DNA from: Haematobia irritans
Taxonomy: Eukaryota; Arthropoda; Insecta; Diptera; Muscidae
NCBI RefSeq assembly: GCF_050003625.1
Contig: NC_134399.1
Location: forward strand, 154,808,473 to 154,872,472
Direction: 5' to 3'
Length of the DNA: 64,000 nt
Shown here: positions 36,484 to 47,325 of the stretch, piece after piece
How positions within the stretch are numbered: position 1 is the first letter of the stretch
How the letters are laid out: each line of letters opens with the position of its first letter
Made by a program: the position numbers and the translations under genes
Notes under the pieces: model-generated
Seen by the model: the letters and a program-made list of their open reading frames with translations, nothing else
Databases searched by the model: none
Told to the model about the DNA's origin: nothing

Positions 36484-37006
36484 CAGAGATGGTCTGTATC
36501 AAACTTTTTAGGTTTGCGACTGCGCAAAGTTGTAAACGTCGTAAACGTCACATACGCGTCGTATATGTAGAAAAAGTAACAAAAATCGCAAACTGAAAAT
36601 ACTTTAGTCGCGTCAGCTAGGCAGCGAATTCGATGATATCCAAGACGATGGTATGTATGAAGAAGTGCCTTTGCACGAGTACAGGGTAACCGTGGATTTT
36701 CTCGTCCTTTCTTAGCTTTAAGTTCAGTCTCCTGTCCAATATAACCCCAAGGTATTTTGCACACTCACCAATGGGAATTTCGATACCACCTAAGAAAATA
36801 GGCTTGACCATGGGAAAACTTTCACAAATTTCTGCAGAAACTCACAGCGAATGCTGTCAAACTAAATTAAAAAAATGTTCTGGATTTCTTCTATTCAAAA
36901 TTTGATTTTCTACAGTAGGTTTACGACTTTTGCGTAGGTTTGAGTAGGTTTACGACTTTCGCAAATGTTTGTCGTAAAAGTCACAGTTTGTGACAGGCCA
37001 ACCCTG
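36484..37006. mobile_element. Non-autonomous hAT element, 523 bp, perfect 8-bp duplication
   Basis: It is flanked by GTGGTGAA on both sides (36476-36483; 37007-37014). The ends CAGAGATGGTCTGTATCAAA and, reverse-complemented, CAGGGTTGGCCTGTCACAAA agree at about 15 of 20 positions. TTACGAC and GTCGTAAAC motifs recur near both ends, probable subterminal repeats. It carries no transposase but contains a retrotransposon reverse transcriptase fragment. Confidence 0.9.
36620..36811 (-). pseudogene. Non-LTR retrotransposon reverse transcriptase fragment
   Basis: The minus frame reads FLGGIEIPIGECAKYLGVIL followed by DRRLNLKL. The KYLGVILD motif is characteristic of the C-terminal side of the reverse transcriptase domain in jockey/R1-like elements. 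Only about 40 residues match the family pattern; the remaining residues to 36617 do not. It lies wholly inside the hAT element and was presumably captured or inserted there. Confidence 0.6.
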
Positions 37007-37083
37007 GTGGTGAAATGAGCACGGAGGACGGTGAACGCAGTAGACGCCCGAAAGAGGTGGTTACCGACGAAAACTAGTGTGTT

Positions 37084-37560
37084 AATTTTACGCCCGTGTA
37101 AAATTTCAAGTAGATCGGATCAAATCTCTGTGGTCATATGAGTGAAAATCTGGCGACGACACTATCAATTGTACTTCTGAGCAAAATTTAAAGCAAATTT
37201 TTCTTCTGGGACCATATATGTGCATAACGGGCGAAAGATATATATGGGAGCTATATTTGAATGTGAACGAATTTAGCTGATATTTTGCTCATGAAATCTT
37301 CAGATGTGCGGATCTTGAAGAAGATCGGTTGATAAAACGCCAATTATGACCAGATCGGCGATAACTATATATGACAGCTATAACATATTTAAATCTGCAC
37401 CGATTTTTGTCGCTATTTTTGAGTCGAATGCCAAATTTGACTATAACGGACCTAAACTGCGAGCTGTACTTTGAACACAAAAATACATGAACTGACAGAC
37501 AGACGGACAGTGCTTAATCGACTCAGAATTTTATTCTAAGCCGATCGGTATATTAAATGG
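37084..37560 (+). mobile_element. DINE-like element, 3' portion
   Basis: It contains AAATTTCAAGTAGATCGGAT, CGGGCGAAAGATATATATGG, ACAGACAGACGGACAG and ATCGACTCAGAATTTTATTC, the normal order of a DINE 3' region, ending near ATCGGTATATTAAATGGG. It is the continuation of 35835-36143 after the mariner insertion. Confidence 0.6.
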
Positions 37561-37703
37561 GACGGGTCACAGACTGGTACTTCTTGGCGTTACATACAAA
37601 TATTTTGGTATATAACATAAAAAATATTTTTTAAAATAATGGGGGAGAAGCCCCCCCCTGGTGAGAGTTGAGCCTGTGTTCTTCATTTTTTATTCATTAT
37701 AAT
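37561..37703. other. No gene seen
   Basis: Short spacer with a C-run (AGCCCCCCCCTGG) that has no recognisable role. Confidence 0.4.
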
Positions 37704-38923
37704 AAACCAGTATATACGGCCATAAGTTCGGCCAGGCCGAATCTTATGTACCCTCCACCATGGATTGCGTAGAAACTTCTTGGTTGTTAACGGTCATATA
37801 CTAGCACAATGTACCAAATTTCATCTGACTCGGATGACATTTGCTCCTCTAAGAGGTTCCAAAACCAAATCTCGGGATCGGTTTATATGGGGGCTATATA
37901 TGATTATGGACTGATATGGAATACTTTTGGCATGGTTGTTATATATCATATACTACCACCACATACCAAATTTCAACCAGATCGGATGAATTTTGCTTCT
38001 CCAAAAGACACCGGAGGTAAAATCTGGGGATCGCTTTATATGGGGGCTATATATAATTATGGACTGATATGGATCAATTCCTACATGATTTTTGGATACC
38101 ATATTACGTACCAAATTTCAACCGAATCGGATGAATTTTGCTCTTCCAAGGCGCTCCGGAGGTCAAATCTGGGGATCGGTTTATATGGGGCCTGTATATA
38201 ATTATGGACTGATTTGGACCAATTTTTGCATGGGTGTTTGAGGCCATATATTAACATCACGTACCAAATTTCAACTGAATCAGATGAATTTTGGTCTTCC
38301 AAGAGGCCCCGGAGGTCAAATCTGGTGATCGGTTTATATGGGGGCTATATATAATTATGGACCAATGTGGAACAATTTTTGCATGGTCACAAGAGACCAT
38401 ATACTAATATCATGTACCAAATTTCAGCCGGATCGGATGAAATTTGCTTCTCTTAGAGGCTCCGCAAGACAAATCTGGGGATCGGTTTATATGGTGGCTA
38501 AATATAATTATGGACCGATGTGGACCAGTTTTTGCATGGTTGTTAGAGATCATATGGTGACACCATGTACCAAATTTCAGGCGGATCGGATGAAATTTGC
38601 TTCTCTTAGAGGAATTGCAAGCCAAATTTGGGGGTCCGTTTATATGGGGGCTATACGTAAAAGTGGACCGATATGGCCCATTTGCAATACCATCCGACCT
38701 ATATTAATAACAACTACCTGTGCCAAGTTTCAAGTCGACAACTTATTTCGTTCGGAAGTTAGCGTGATTTCAACAGACGGACGGACGGACATGCTCATAT
38801 CGACTCAGAATTTCACCACGATCCAGAATATATATACTTTATGGGGTCTTAGAGCAATATTTCGATGTGTTACAAACGGAATGACAAAGTCAATATACCG
38901 TCCATCCTATGGTGGTGTCATAT
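37704..38923 (+). mobile_element. DINE-A element without a 29-bp array
   Basis: The 5' terminus, AAACCAGTATATACGGCC to TGGATTGCGTAGAAACTTC, passes directly to 153-bp type units at 37790. After about five units come GACGGACGGACGGACATG, the AATATATATACTTTATGGGG box and ATCCTATGGTGGTG. It shows that the 29-bp array is optional in this subfamily. Confidence 0.75.
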
Positions 38924-39310
38924 TAGATAATATCACAAACATTTGAATAGACGTTTCGATGCATTGTGTTCAATGGAGTTTGTGACTAAGTGTGCTAAGG
39001 CTTTCTGCTATGGTGCCAACAAGGTTCCACCCCCGATCCGAGCGAAAAAGTTTTTTTAAATTCTAAAAATTAAATAATTAGAATATAAAAGTGTAATAAA
39101 AAACTCTTGATAAAAATAAGATAGTTTAAATTTCTTCATCCAAATGAACTTGCAAGGCACAACTTCTAAAGCAATGCAATGGATCCCAAAATGAATTACT
39201 TGCGTCCTATGGCACGGCCATATAAAATTCATTGTAAATCATCCAAGTTTGCACTACTTCCAGATCACAAGTTTGGGTCCCCAACTATTTTTTTTTTTTT
39301 TTGCTGGATT
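38924..39310. other. Unassigned sequence
   Basis: About 240 bp of moderately GC-balanced sequence (around 38945-39040) followed by AT-rich DNA. No domain recognised in any frame. Confidence 0.35.
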
Positions 39311-39400
39311 CCGTTATGTAGTCATAGAAAGCGATATTTCGATGTGTTCTCTACGGAATGGCAAACTTATTATACCCCATCAGCATCCTATGGTTTTTGC
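39311..39400 (+). mobile_element. DINE-B 3' terminus scrap
   Basis: AGCGATATTTCGATGTGTTC, GGAATGGCAAACTTATTATA and CCCCATCAGCATCCTATGG match the last bases of DINE-B (compare 14160-14240). Confidence 0.55.
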
Positions 39401-42226
39401 ATATTATAGTCAAGTGTGCAAAATTTGATTGAAATCGGTTCAGATTTAGATATAGCTCCCATATATATCTTTCGCCCGATATGGACTTATATGGCCCCAG
39501 AAGCCAGAGTTTGGCCCAATTTGGTTGAAATTTTGCACTAGGAGTACAATTAGTAATATAGTCATGTGTGCCAAATTTGATTGAAATCGGTTCAGATTTA
39601 GATATAGGTCCCATATATATTTTTCGCCCGATTTGGACTTATATGGCCCCAGAAGCCAGAGTTTGGCCCAATTTGGTTGAAATTTTGCACTAGGAGTACA
39701 ATTAGTAATATAGTCATGTGTGCCAAATTTGATTGAAATCGGTTCAGATTTAGATATAGGTCCCATATATATGTTTTTCTGATTTCGACAAAAATGGTCA
39801 AAATACCAACATTTTCCTTGTTAAATCGCCACTGCTTAGTCGAAAAGTTGTAAAAATGACTCTAATTTTCCTAAATTTCTAATACATATATATCGAGCGA
39901 TAAATAATAAATAAACTTTTGCGAAATTTCCTTAAAATTGCTTCAGATTCAAATGTTTTCCATATTTTTATCCACCATAGAATGGGGGTATATTAACTTT
40001 GTCATTCCGTTTGTAACACATCGAAATATTGCTCTAAAACCCCATAAAGTATATATATTCTGGGTCGTGGTGAAATTCTGAGTCGATCTGAGCATGTCCG
40101 TCCGTCCGTCTGTTGAAATCACGCTAACTTCCGAACGAAACAAGCTATCGACTTGAAACTTGGCACAAGTAGTTGTTATTGATGTAGGTCGGATGGTATT
40201 GCAAATGGGCCATATCGGTCCATTTTTACGTATAGCCCCCATATAAACGGACCCCCAAATTTGGCTTGCAATTCCTCTAAGAGAAGCAAATTTCATCCGA
40301 TCCGGCTGAAATTTGGTACATGGTGTTAGCATATGGTTTATAACAACCATGCGAAAATTGGTCCACATCGGTCCATAATTATATAGCTCCCATATAAACC
40401 GATCCCCCGATTTGGCTTGCGAGTCCTCTAAGAGAAGCAAATTTCATCCGATCCAGCTGAAATTTGGTACATGGTGTTAGTATATGGTCTCTAACAACCA
40501 TGCAAAAATTGGTCCACATCGGTCCATAATTATATATAGCCCCCATATAAACCGATCCCCCGATTTGGCTTGCGAGGCCTCTAAGAGAAGCAAATTTCAT
40601 CCGATCCGGCTGAAATTTGGTACATGGTGTTAGTATATGGTCTCTAACAACCATGCAAAAATTGGTCCACATCGGTCCATAATTATATATAGCCCCCATA
40701 TAAACGGACCCCCAAATTTGGCTTGCGAGACCTCTAAGAGAAGCAAATTTCATCCGATCCGGCTGAAATTTGGTACATGGTGTTAGTATATGGTTTATAA
40801 CAACCATGCGAAAATTGGTCCACATCGGTCCATAATTATATAGCCCCCATTTAAACCGATCCCCCGATTTGGCTTGCGAGGCCTCTAAGAGAAGCAAATT
40901 TCATCCGATCCAGCTGAAATTTGGTACATGGTGTTAGTATATGGTCTCTAACAACCATGCAAAAATTGGTCCACATCGGTTCATAATTATATATAGCCCC
41001 ATATAAACCGATCCCCCGATTTGGCTTGCGAGGCCTCTAAGAGAAGCAAATTTCATCCGATCCGGCTGAAATTTGGTACATGGTGTTAGTATATGGTCTA
41101 TAACAACCATGCAAAAATTGGTCCACATCGGTCCATAATTATATATAGCCCCCATATAAACCGATCCCCCGATTTGGCTTGCGAGGCCTCTAAGAGAAGG
41201 AAATTTCATCCGATCCAGCTAATTATATATAGCCCCCATATAAACCGATCCCCAGATTTGACCTCCGGAGCCCCTTGGAAGAGCAAAATTCATCCGATTA
41301 AAATTTGGTACGTGATGTTAGTATATGGTATCCAACAACCATGCAGGAATTGGTTCATATCAGTCCATAATTATATATAGCACCCATATAAACCGATCCA
41401 CAGACTTGACCTCCGGTGCCTTTTGGAGAAGCAAAATTTATCCGATCTGGTTGAAATTTTGTACGGGGTAGTAGTATATGATATTTAACAACCATGCCAA
41501 AAGTGGTCCATATCAGTCCATAATCACATATAGCCCCCATATAAATCGATCCCGTGATTTGGTTTTGGAGCCTCTTGGAGGAGCAAATTTCATCCGAGTC
41601 AGTTGAAATTTGGTACATTTTGCTAGTATATGGCCGCTAACAACCATGTCTAACTAGGTCCATATCGGTCTATAGTTATATATAGCCCTCAGATCCATAT
41701 CAATAATTGTATATAGCCCCCATATAAGCGACCCCCATATTTCAATTCTGGCTCCCTACGTACCGTGCAAAAGTCCATATCGATTCGTAATTATTTGTAG
41801 ACTTACCTACACATACTTTTTTGTCTAATGTATACCACGTATGGACTAACTCACAATTTAGAAAACGATTTAAGATACCACAACCCAAGTAATTCGATTG
41901 TGGATGACAGTCTTTCGTAGGAGTTTGTACGCAATCCATGGTGGAGGGTACATAAGATTCGGCCTGGCCGAACTTACGGCCGTTTATACTTGTTTTTTAC
42001 TAAAATTGTGTTCCACCCTAGTGCATTAGCCAACTTAAATTTTGAGTCTATAGATTTTGTAAAAGTCTATCAAATTCTGTCCAAATCGAGTCATATTTAA
42101 ATGTATGTATAGCACCCAACACATTTGACGGATGTGATATGGTATCGAAAATTTAGATCTACAAAGTGGTGCAGGGTATAATATAGTCGGCCCCGCCTGA
42201 CTTTAGACTTTCCTTACTTGTTTTTT
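39401..42226 (-). mobile_element. DINE-C element interrupted by a DINE-A
   Basis: The repeat units contain GGTTCAGATTTAGATATAG, CCCATATATATCTTTCGCCC and CAGAAGCCAGAGTTTGGCCC; three follow one another at 152-bp spacing. After the inserted DINE-A (39966-41997) the element continues with GTGTTCCACCCTAGTGCATT to GTCGGCCCCGCCTGACTTTAG and ends near TTACTTGTTTT. The intact relative is 51232-52736. The 3' GTCCGTC region is missing at the left. Confidence 0.75.
39966..41997 (-). mobile_element. DINE-A element with about nine 153-bp units, nested in DINE-C
   Basis: Minus-strand 5' terminus AACAAGTATAAACGGCCG, then a degenerate region. Units follow at 41153, 41000, 40848, 40697, 40544 and 40391 (spacing 153, 152, 151, 153 and 153 bp), then GACGGACGGACATGCTC and the 3' terminus. 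There is no 29-bp array. A 172-codon minus frame at 40379-40897 spans three units and reads MGAIYNYGPMWTNFCM per unit; no known domain. Confidence 0.8.
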
Positions 42227-42361
42227 AATTGACTAATTGAAATGTTATGTTAAGTGGAATAATTATTCAAATCTTTAGTAATAGTTACTTAAAATAAATT
42301 TTAACTGAACCATTGGGTAGAAATAAAACAAACAAACAAAAAACTACTGAATGCTACTTAC
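42227..42361. other. Intron sequence downstream of a CARP exon
   Basis: AT-rich; ends with the donor site GTAAGTAGC (minus strand) of the exon at 42362-42574. Confidence 0.6.
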
Positions 42362-42574
42362 CTCGGCAGGAAATGTATAACCATCGACACTATGCTCCGA
42401 ACCAAATTGATCATGAAGACCATAGTGTATGTGGATTTCATGAAATCGATATCTGTATGACAATGGACCACCTGTAATGTTGACTGGCGTTTGCATGCCA
42501 TCATAGTTGGCGACCGTATCATTACCCGCTGTGAAAATGACACTGTGTCCCGTATTTGTGATTAAACCACTTAT
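42362..42574 (-). CDS. Carbonic anhydrase-related protein (CA10/CA11-like), internal exon
   Basis: The 213-bp exon, 71 codons and phase 0 at both ends, is bounded by a TTTTTTCAG acceptor and a GTAAGT donor on the minus strand. It encodes ISGLITNTGHSVIFTAGND, then VNITGGPLSYRYRF, HEIHIHYGLHDQFGSEHSVDG and YTFPAE. The order of GGPLSY, xxHxHYG and GSEH is that of the alpha-carbonic anhydrase core, closest to the catalytically silent CA10/CA11-type (CARP) proteins as I know them. Those proteins are secreted or membrane-associated and expressed in the nervous system. Two histidines, residues 48 and 50 of the exon, fall where CA zinc ligands His94 and His96 lie. The third ligand would be in the next exon, which I could not find. 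Its phase fits the exon at 46450-46586. Confidence 0.9.
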
Positions 42575-43491
42575 CTGAAAAAATGCGAGAGAGTGAAGAA
42601 AAAAGTGAAATTACAGGAAATGATGTGTAAACATAGTGAATGGAACAAAAACAAAAGGGATGGGGTTTGGGGGATTTGTAAAAGGTTTTATAAAATCGCT
42701 GTAATGAAAGTGATTTAATTAAAAAATCTCTTTGGATCATTTCATGTCCACAGTGTATGTTGTCGCAATTGTACTGAAAATGAAGTACTTGAAGTGAGAT
42801 TTAATGAGATTTAATTGCTACGAACGTCTGCTTTTGGAATATTCAATGTTGAATGATACCAAAAAAATTAACTAACTTATATTGACTTGCTCATTTCGTA
42901 AGAGACTATAAAAGGGACAGATAGTTTAAAAAAAAAGCTCACAAAACAAAACCGTACAGCAGGGATGGAAAATACAATTTTTAAGAAAGTACAAAAAACG
43001 TATTTTTTTAAGCGAAAAATTACTTTTCACTAAATTTCAACAAAAATTCCATTGGAAGAATATTGTCAAGAGCTCCTTTAGACTGAATTTTAAAGAAAAT
43101 AAGATTTTGTTTGTCAACTCCTCTATTTAAAATTTGGTTTTGTTTTATATCCGCTTACACCGTAGTAGTAATTTTCTAAAGAAATAAAATTTTGACAACA
43201 TTATTTTTTTATAGAAATAAAATTGTAACAAATTTTTCTCCAAAAAAAAAAGTCTGTCAAAATTTTCTATAGAAATAAAATTTTGACAAAACCTTCTTAA
43301 GAAATAAGTTTTTGTAAAATAATTTTTTTTTCTGTAGTTTTTGGTAAGATTTTCTCCAAATGTTGGTATGTTAGATTATTTTTGTCTGAAGTTTCGACTG
43401 TGACTGTAATGCTTCACCCTTTTTTAGAACGCGATCGATAGCTTCTTATCTAGAAAGTTTTCGTGTGGAAGCGTGATATAGAAACATATGC
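42575..43491. other. Intron of the CARP gene, no other gene seen
   Basis: Mostly unique sequence; a few degenerate 29-bp units (minus type) lie at about 43165-43330. The polypyrimidine tract and acceptor of the exon lie at 42575-42595. Confidence 0.5.
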
Positions 43492-45275
43492 TTTTTATAC
43501 CCCTCACCATAGGATGGGGGTATATTAACTTTGTCATTCCGTTTGTAACACATCGCAATATTGCTCTAAGACCCCAAAGAGTATATATATTCTGGGTCGT
43601 GGTAAAATTCTGAGCCGATCTAAGCATGTCCGTCCGTCGGTCCGTCCGTCTGTTGAAATCACGCTAACTTCCGAACGAAACAAGCTATCGACTTGAAACT
43701 TGGCACAAGTAGTTGTTATTGATGTATGTCGGATTGTATTGCAAATGGGCCATATCGGTCCACTTTTACGTATAGCCCCCATATAAAGGGACCCTCAGAT
43801 TTGTCTTGCGGAGCCTGAAAGAGAAACAAATTTCATTCGATCCAGCTGAAATTTGGTATATGGTCTCTAATAACCATGCAAAAATTGGTCCACATCGGTC
43901 CATAACTATATATAGCCCCCATATAAACCGTTCTCCAGATTTGACCTCCGGAGCCTCTTGGAGGGGCAAAATTCATCCGATCCGGTTCAAATTTGGAACG
44001 TGGTGTTGGTATATGGCCACTAACAACCATATATAGCCGATCTCCAATCACACAAAAATTGGTCCATATCGGTTCATAATCATGGTTGCCACTCGAGACA
44101 AAAATAATCTACCAACATTTTATTTCTATAGAATACTTTTTTTAAATTTTTATTTCTATAGAAAATTTTGTTAACATTTTATTTCTATAGAAATTTTGTT
44201 AAAATTTTATTCGGTTCATAATCATGGTTGGTACTCGAGCCAAAAATAATCTACCAACATTTTATTTCCATAGAAAATGTTGTCAAAATTTTATTTCTAT
44301 AGAAAATTTTATTATATTTTTATTTCTATAGAAAATTTTTGTTAAAATTTTATGTCTTTAGAAAATGTTGTCAAAATTTTATTTCTATAGAAAATTTTGT
44401 CAAAATTGTATTTCTATAGAAAATTTTGTTAAAATTTTATATCTGTAGAAAATTTTGTCAAAATTTTATTTCTGTAGAAAATTTTGTCAAAATTTTATTT
44501 CTAAAAAAAATTTGTCAAAATTTTATCTCTATAATTTTTTTTTTTTTTTTGAAAATGTTATTTCTATAGAAAATTTTGTTAAAATTTAATTTCTATTGAA
44601 AATTTTTTCAAAATTTTATTTCTGAAAATTTTGTCAAAATTTTATTTCTGTAGAAAATTTTTTGTTAAAATTTTATTTCTAAAGAAAATTTTGTCAAAAT
44701 TTTATTTCTATAGAAAATTTTGTCAAAATTTTATTTCTATAGAAATTTTTTTTTAAATTTTATTCGCTTCATAATCATGGTTGCCACTCGAGCAAAAAAT
44801 AATCTACCAACATTTTATTTCTATAGAAAATTTTGTCAAAATTTTATTTCTATAGAAAATTTTGTTAAAATTTTATTTCTATAGAAAATTTTTGTTAAAA
44901 TTTTATTTCTATAGAAATTTTTGTAAAAATTTTTTTTATAGAAAATTTTGTCAAAATTTTATTTCTATCGAAAATTTTGTTAAAATTTTATTTCTATAGA
45001 AAAATTTGTCAAAATTTTATGTCTATAGAAAATTTTGCCAAACTGAATTATATACATATTTGATCGATCTTTTTTGATTTAATATATATGGACTTACATA
45101 CAATTTAGAAGACGGTGTTAGGAGGTTTTAAGATACCTTGCCATCGGCAAGCGTTACCGTAACTTAAGTAATTCGATTGTGGATGGCAGTGTTTAGAAGA
45201 AGTTTCTACGCAATCCATGGTAGAGGGTACATAAGGTTCGGCCTGGCCGAACGTACGGCCGTATATACTTGTTTT
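43492..45275 (-). mobile_element. Complete DINE-A element in the CARP intron
   Basis: Minus strand: AAAACAAGTATATACGGCCG, GCCGATGGCAAGGTATC, a long 29-bp array (44105-45035), one to two 153-bp units, GACGGACGGACATGC, AGAATATATATACTCTTTGG and GAGGGGTATAAAAA. The motif CATGGTTGCCACTCGAGCC recurs at 44073 and 44778, with a variant at 44224, dividing the array into three blocks. Confidence 0.8.
44105..45035 (+). repeat. 29-bp array in three blocks
   Basis: About 30 units. Each block begins with the TTGCCACTCGAGCC (or variant) plus AATAATCTACCAACATTTT motif, so the larger unit of amplification is that motif plus several 29-bp repeats. Confidence 0.85.
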
Positions 45276-45304
45276 CGTCTAAAACATAACCCACATAGTG
45301 TTTA

Positions 45305-45870
45305 GGGTATAATAAGTTTGATCTGCCAAAAATGTGCCTACCAGAAATGTTGATTTTAGACCCTATAAAATATATACCGATTGACTCAGAATCACCTCCT
45401 GAGTCGATCTAGCGTTTGGTGTCCGTCTGTCTGTCCATGTATTTGTTGTTCGCAGGATTTCGGTCGCAATTATTAACGGATTTTGATGAAATTTGGCACA
45501 GTGTGTTTTTGGGTACAAGGATAAACGCTATTAAATTTGGAAGAAATGGGGTTACGTTGCGCTTTTTTACTAACCGATTATCGTCAAATTTGGCGCAAAG
45601 TAATCTTTTTTATCACCCTTCAAGTGTGCAAAATTTCATCGGAATCGGTTCAGATTTAGATATAGCTCCCATATATATGCATCGCTCGATTTTCCCAAAG
45701 TTGGTCATAATACTTTTATTTATTAGCCATCGTTACTTAAATTTCAAATTTTGATGTATTAGACGATCTATTTAGTCATAGATGTAGCTTGTACATAAAT
45801 ATATTGGCCGATTTGCACAAATTTGGATTTATTACCCAAAGATATAGTCGGCCCCGCCCGACTATATCAT
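45305..45870 (-). mobile_element. DINE-like element, divergent subfamily
   Basis: Minus strand: starts near GTCGGGCGGGGCCGACTATA, has a C-type unit fragment (GGTTCAGATTTAGATATAGC in reverse), a GTCTGTCTGTCC run, CTGAGTCGATCTAGC, and ends near TTATACCCTAAAC. It is short and simple, and lies in the CARP intron next to the DINE-A. Confidence 0.6.
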
Positions 45871-46449
45871 TGACTATGTCTTTTACAAAATCAAGATTTT
45901 CTTCCCGCACGATCTTTTCTGTTTTGCCAAATTTGTAAAAGACTATTAGGAAATAAGTTTGTTAAAGACTTTCTCAACAAAAAAAAATTTTTTTGTCAAA
46001 ACTATTGTACCATAAATCTGATATCGGCTCAAAAATGTCTACTCAAAAGGTACTAAATCATTCGCGGGGGTACTACGGTACCGACCAGGATGAAAAGGTA
46101 TTGAATAAAGTATTATAGTACTGCATTTTCCATCCAATGATGGCAGTTTTGGGGAGTTTTGCCCAAATTGAGGATTTCGTCTCTGAATGAGGAAGAAATT
46201 GTTGTTTTGGGAACTTGATGGGGAAATTTCCAAACATTTCGGGCTTTTTCAAAATCTCTCGGTATTACTAACAGATAATTTATCTAACTGGCACGAAATC
46301 TTTAGTTGGACTACAATGCTAAAGACGGATGTATTTATAAACAAACTAGAAATCCATTCCGTAGGAACTATCCTCATTGTCATCAATTTCACAGTGTAAA
46401 AAATTTATTTCTGCTATATGGGTTTAACTCTATGTGTACTATAACTTAC
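45871..46449. other. CARP intron, with a TTGCCA-type remnant at 46139-46260
   Basis: TGGCAGTTTTGGGGAGTTTT, CCCAAATTGAGGATTTCG and GAGGAAGAAATTG parallel the left end of the element at 27826. The rest is unique. The donor GTAAGTTATAG (minus strand) lies at 46439-46449. Confidence 0.5.
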
Positions 46450-46586
46450 CCTATGTTTATCTACATGTAACGGCCTTAAATTAGGATCAAAAAGTAAACG
46501 CTGAGGTTCTAAATTTACAGGCGATTGTCGTCTTCCTTTATTGCACAAAGACCATTCCGGATTGATTAATCCCCAAAAGGCTGGAC
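46450..46586 (-). CDS. Carbonic anhydrase-related protein (CA10/CA11-like), N-terminal-side exon
   Basis: The 137-bp exon lies between a TTTTTTTCCTTTCAG acceptor and a GTAAGT donor on the minus strand. It encodes (G)PAFWGLINPEWSLCNKG, RRQSPVNLEPQRLLFDPNLR and PLHVDKHR. FWGL.N..W, GxRQSPVN and LxFDPxLxPL are hallmarks of the start of the CA fold in CA10/CA11-type proteins. The exon starts in phase 1, completing a Gly codon, and ends in phase 0, so it joins in frame to the exon at 42362-42574. The preceding exon (signal peptide and first residues) was not found in the window and probably lies beyond 64000 or was missed. The 3875-bp intron between the two exons consists largely of DINE elements. 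Confidence 0.9.
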
Positions 46587-47125
46587 CTGAAAGGAAAAAA
46601 AATAAGAATAAGAGAAGTTATTGAATATACAAGAGGATAAAAAAACGTTTAATGATATTTATTCAAGTATCCGTGGCATATATGACATCATTTAGATTTA
46701 GTGATATATCACGTTTTATTACATTAAGTAGATCTATTAAAATGCTGCTTTATGTACCACTACTACCTCTACAGACAATGGATATACGATAAGGGAAAAA
46801 GAGTAGATTTTTTGTCTTTAATTCTATTTTATCAACAATGTATGATGATGGCGATAGGGAAGACCCTTTGAATCTAAATTTTGCCATCGACGACAACAAG
46901 TGCTTATATGAATTCACTGTAGTGGAAATGGCTAAGAGTGGAGGTACAGAGAGAGCATCATTAACTATTCGCAGTTGGTTTGTTCTGACAACAATGCACA
47001 GCACTTTGCATCTGGTTGGTTGAAATGTTATATTCGAACACGTTTATAAAATATTCTGGGTATAATCTGAAAATTGATCAGTTGAATCTCCCCAAAGCAA
47101 GTCATACAAACGGGTTGAAAAAAAA
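46587..47125. other. No gene seen
   Basis: Upstream intron of the CARP gene. Overlapping open frames on both strands at 46750-47023 have no recognisable domain and no splice context that I can support. Confidence 0.45.
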
Positions 47126-47325
47126 AAAACAAGTATATATGGCCGTGCCGAATCTTATGTACATTTAACCATGGATTGCGTAGAATCTTCTACTACAGAC
47201 TGTCATCCATAATCGAATTACTTGGGCGCCAGTAACACTTGCCGATGGCAAGGTATCTTAAAACTTCTTAAGACCGTCTTCTAAATTGTAAGTTAGTCCG
47301 AATTATTCGTATATAATTCAGTTTA

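Larger units (their letters stand above)
36144..37083 (+). mobile_element. Irritans-type mariner, 5' part, split by a hAT element
   Basis: It begins at TA with ACAGGTTGGCTGATAAGTCC, the typical inverted repeat of this mariner group. The gene starts near 36326 but an A-run shift breaks it at once. The correct frame then gives EFRVLIKYCFLKGKNTVETK, WLDNEFPYSVPGKSTIIDWY and AKFKRGE. After the inserted hAT, the frame resumes at 37015 with STEDGERSRRPKEVVTDEN. The element is then truncated at about 37080, so all catalytic residues are missing. Confidence 0.85.

Noticed and set aside
36270..36764. 164-codon minus frame
   Set aside because: Antisense shadow crossing a mariner transposase remnant and a hAT insertion boundary.
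46750..47023. Overlapping frames on both strands next to the CARP exon
   Set aside because: Neither matches CARP N-terminal sequence or has splice sites in the right phase.
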